This document shows positions 14,128-14,302 of a stretch of 14,302 nucleotides of DNA, piece by piece. The translations under genes and the position numbers were made by a program. How positions within the stretch are numbered: the first letter of the stretch is position 1; each line of letters starts with the position of its first letter. This DNA comes from Bacteroidales bacterium UBA6346 (lineage in GTDB: Bacteria > Bacteroidota > Bacteroidia > Bacteroidales > UBA932), in the NCBI GenBank assembly GCA_002438905.1, contig DJSA01000101.1:1-14302 (forward strand), read 5' to 3'. Below the pieces are notes generated by a model. That model was given only the letters and a program-made list of their open reading frames with translations. It did not search any database and was not told the origin of the DNA.

Positions 14128-14302
14128 TGTCAGCGCCATGCAGCTTGCTGTCGATGCCCTCAAAAGTCAGGACCGGATTGTCTCTGTGGAGCCTCTCCCG
14201 GACAACGCGGGCTTCGTGGTGGAATTCGAGAATGCCGGCAAGATAAATGTCTATAACGGAATCGACGGCAAGGACGGAGTTGATGGCAAGACACCTGTCA
14301 TC
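14105..14302 (+). pseudogene. DUF4988-like surface lipoprotein, 5'-truncated, runs off right edge
   Basis: The plus-strand frame is open from 14105 to the edge. From about 14126 it reads NVSAMQLAVDALKSQDRIVS, then a strand GFVVEFENAGKINVYNG and a glycine-rich IDGKDGVDGKTPVI. This is the coiled-coil end, beta segment and collagen-like GKDG repeat typical of DUF4988 proteins of Bacteroidales. Full members begin with a signal peptide, lipobox and more coiled coil. Here a stop codon (14102-14104) comes only about 8 codons before the similarity begins, and no other frame restores the missing part. The first ATG is 14138. It is probably a 5'-truncated remnant; a complete but atypical short-start gene is less likely. 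The 3' end is outside the window. Confidence 0.6.

Overview
The window reads as a chromosomal stretch of a gut-type Bacteroidota (Bacteroidales) bacterium. Three things point there: a SusC/SusD pair with a FecR anti-sigma factor, a run of surface lipoproteins with BACON, DUF1735 and LamG modules, and promoters of the Bacteroidota type (TTTG, about 20 nt, TAnnTTTG). I cannot name the genus.

Left part (1-11920): a polysaccharide-utilisation locus (PUL) built around an endo-beta-N-acetylglucosaminidase. The 5' end of an ECF sigma factor runs off the left edge on the minus strand. Divergent from it are fecR (267), a SusC-like TonB-dependent transporter (1352), a SusD-like lipoprotein (4760), a GH18-like lipoprotein with a degenerate active site (6535), a DUF1735+LamG lipoprotein (7516), a BACON+discoidin-like lipoprotein (8833) and a BACON-DUF1735-GH18 enzyme (10200). 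A rho-independent terminator follows at 11877-11920. Gene order and domains resemble, from memory, the Bacteroides thetaiotaomicron BT3983-BT3987 N-glycan locus. The GH18 enzyme carries an Endo H-type active-site signature. Inferred workflow: the enzyme cuts the chitobiose core of N-glycans at the cell surface, the lipoproteins and SusD hold the glycan, SusC imports it, and the STN domain of SusC signals through FecR to the sigma factor. No exo-glycosidases lie inside the window.

The susC reading frame is broken twice by apparent one-base losses (near 1681-1687 and 2541-2548). Restoring one base at each site gives one continuous protein of about 1129 residues. The susD start region contains an imperfect inverted repeat of the dispersed type, read in frame as part of a long leader peptide.

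Right part (11921-14302): a gene-free stretch with a coaxial imperfect palindrome of 86 bp, then two minus-strand genes. One is an AAA-type P-loop ATPase with a strong promoter overlapped by a 9-11-9 palindrome. The other is a second ECF sigma factor with a frameshift in region 4. A 14-base sequence is repeated exactly downstream of both genes. At the right edge is a DUF4988-like fragment on the plus strand that lacks its N-terminus. This side looks rearranged and is probably not part of the PUL.

I found no tRNA, rRNA, CRISPR array or transposase gene.
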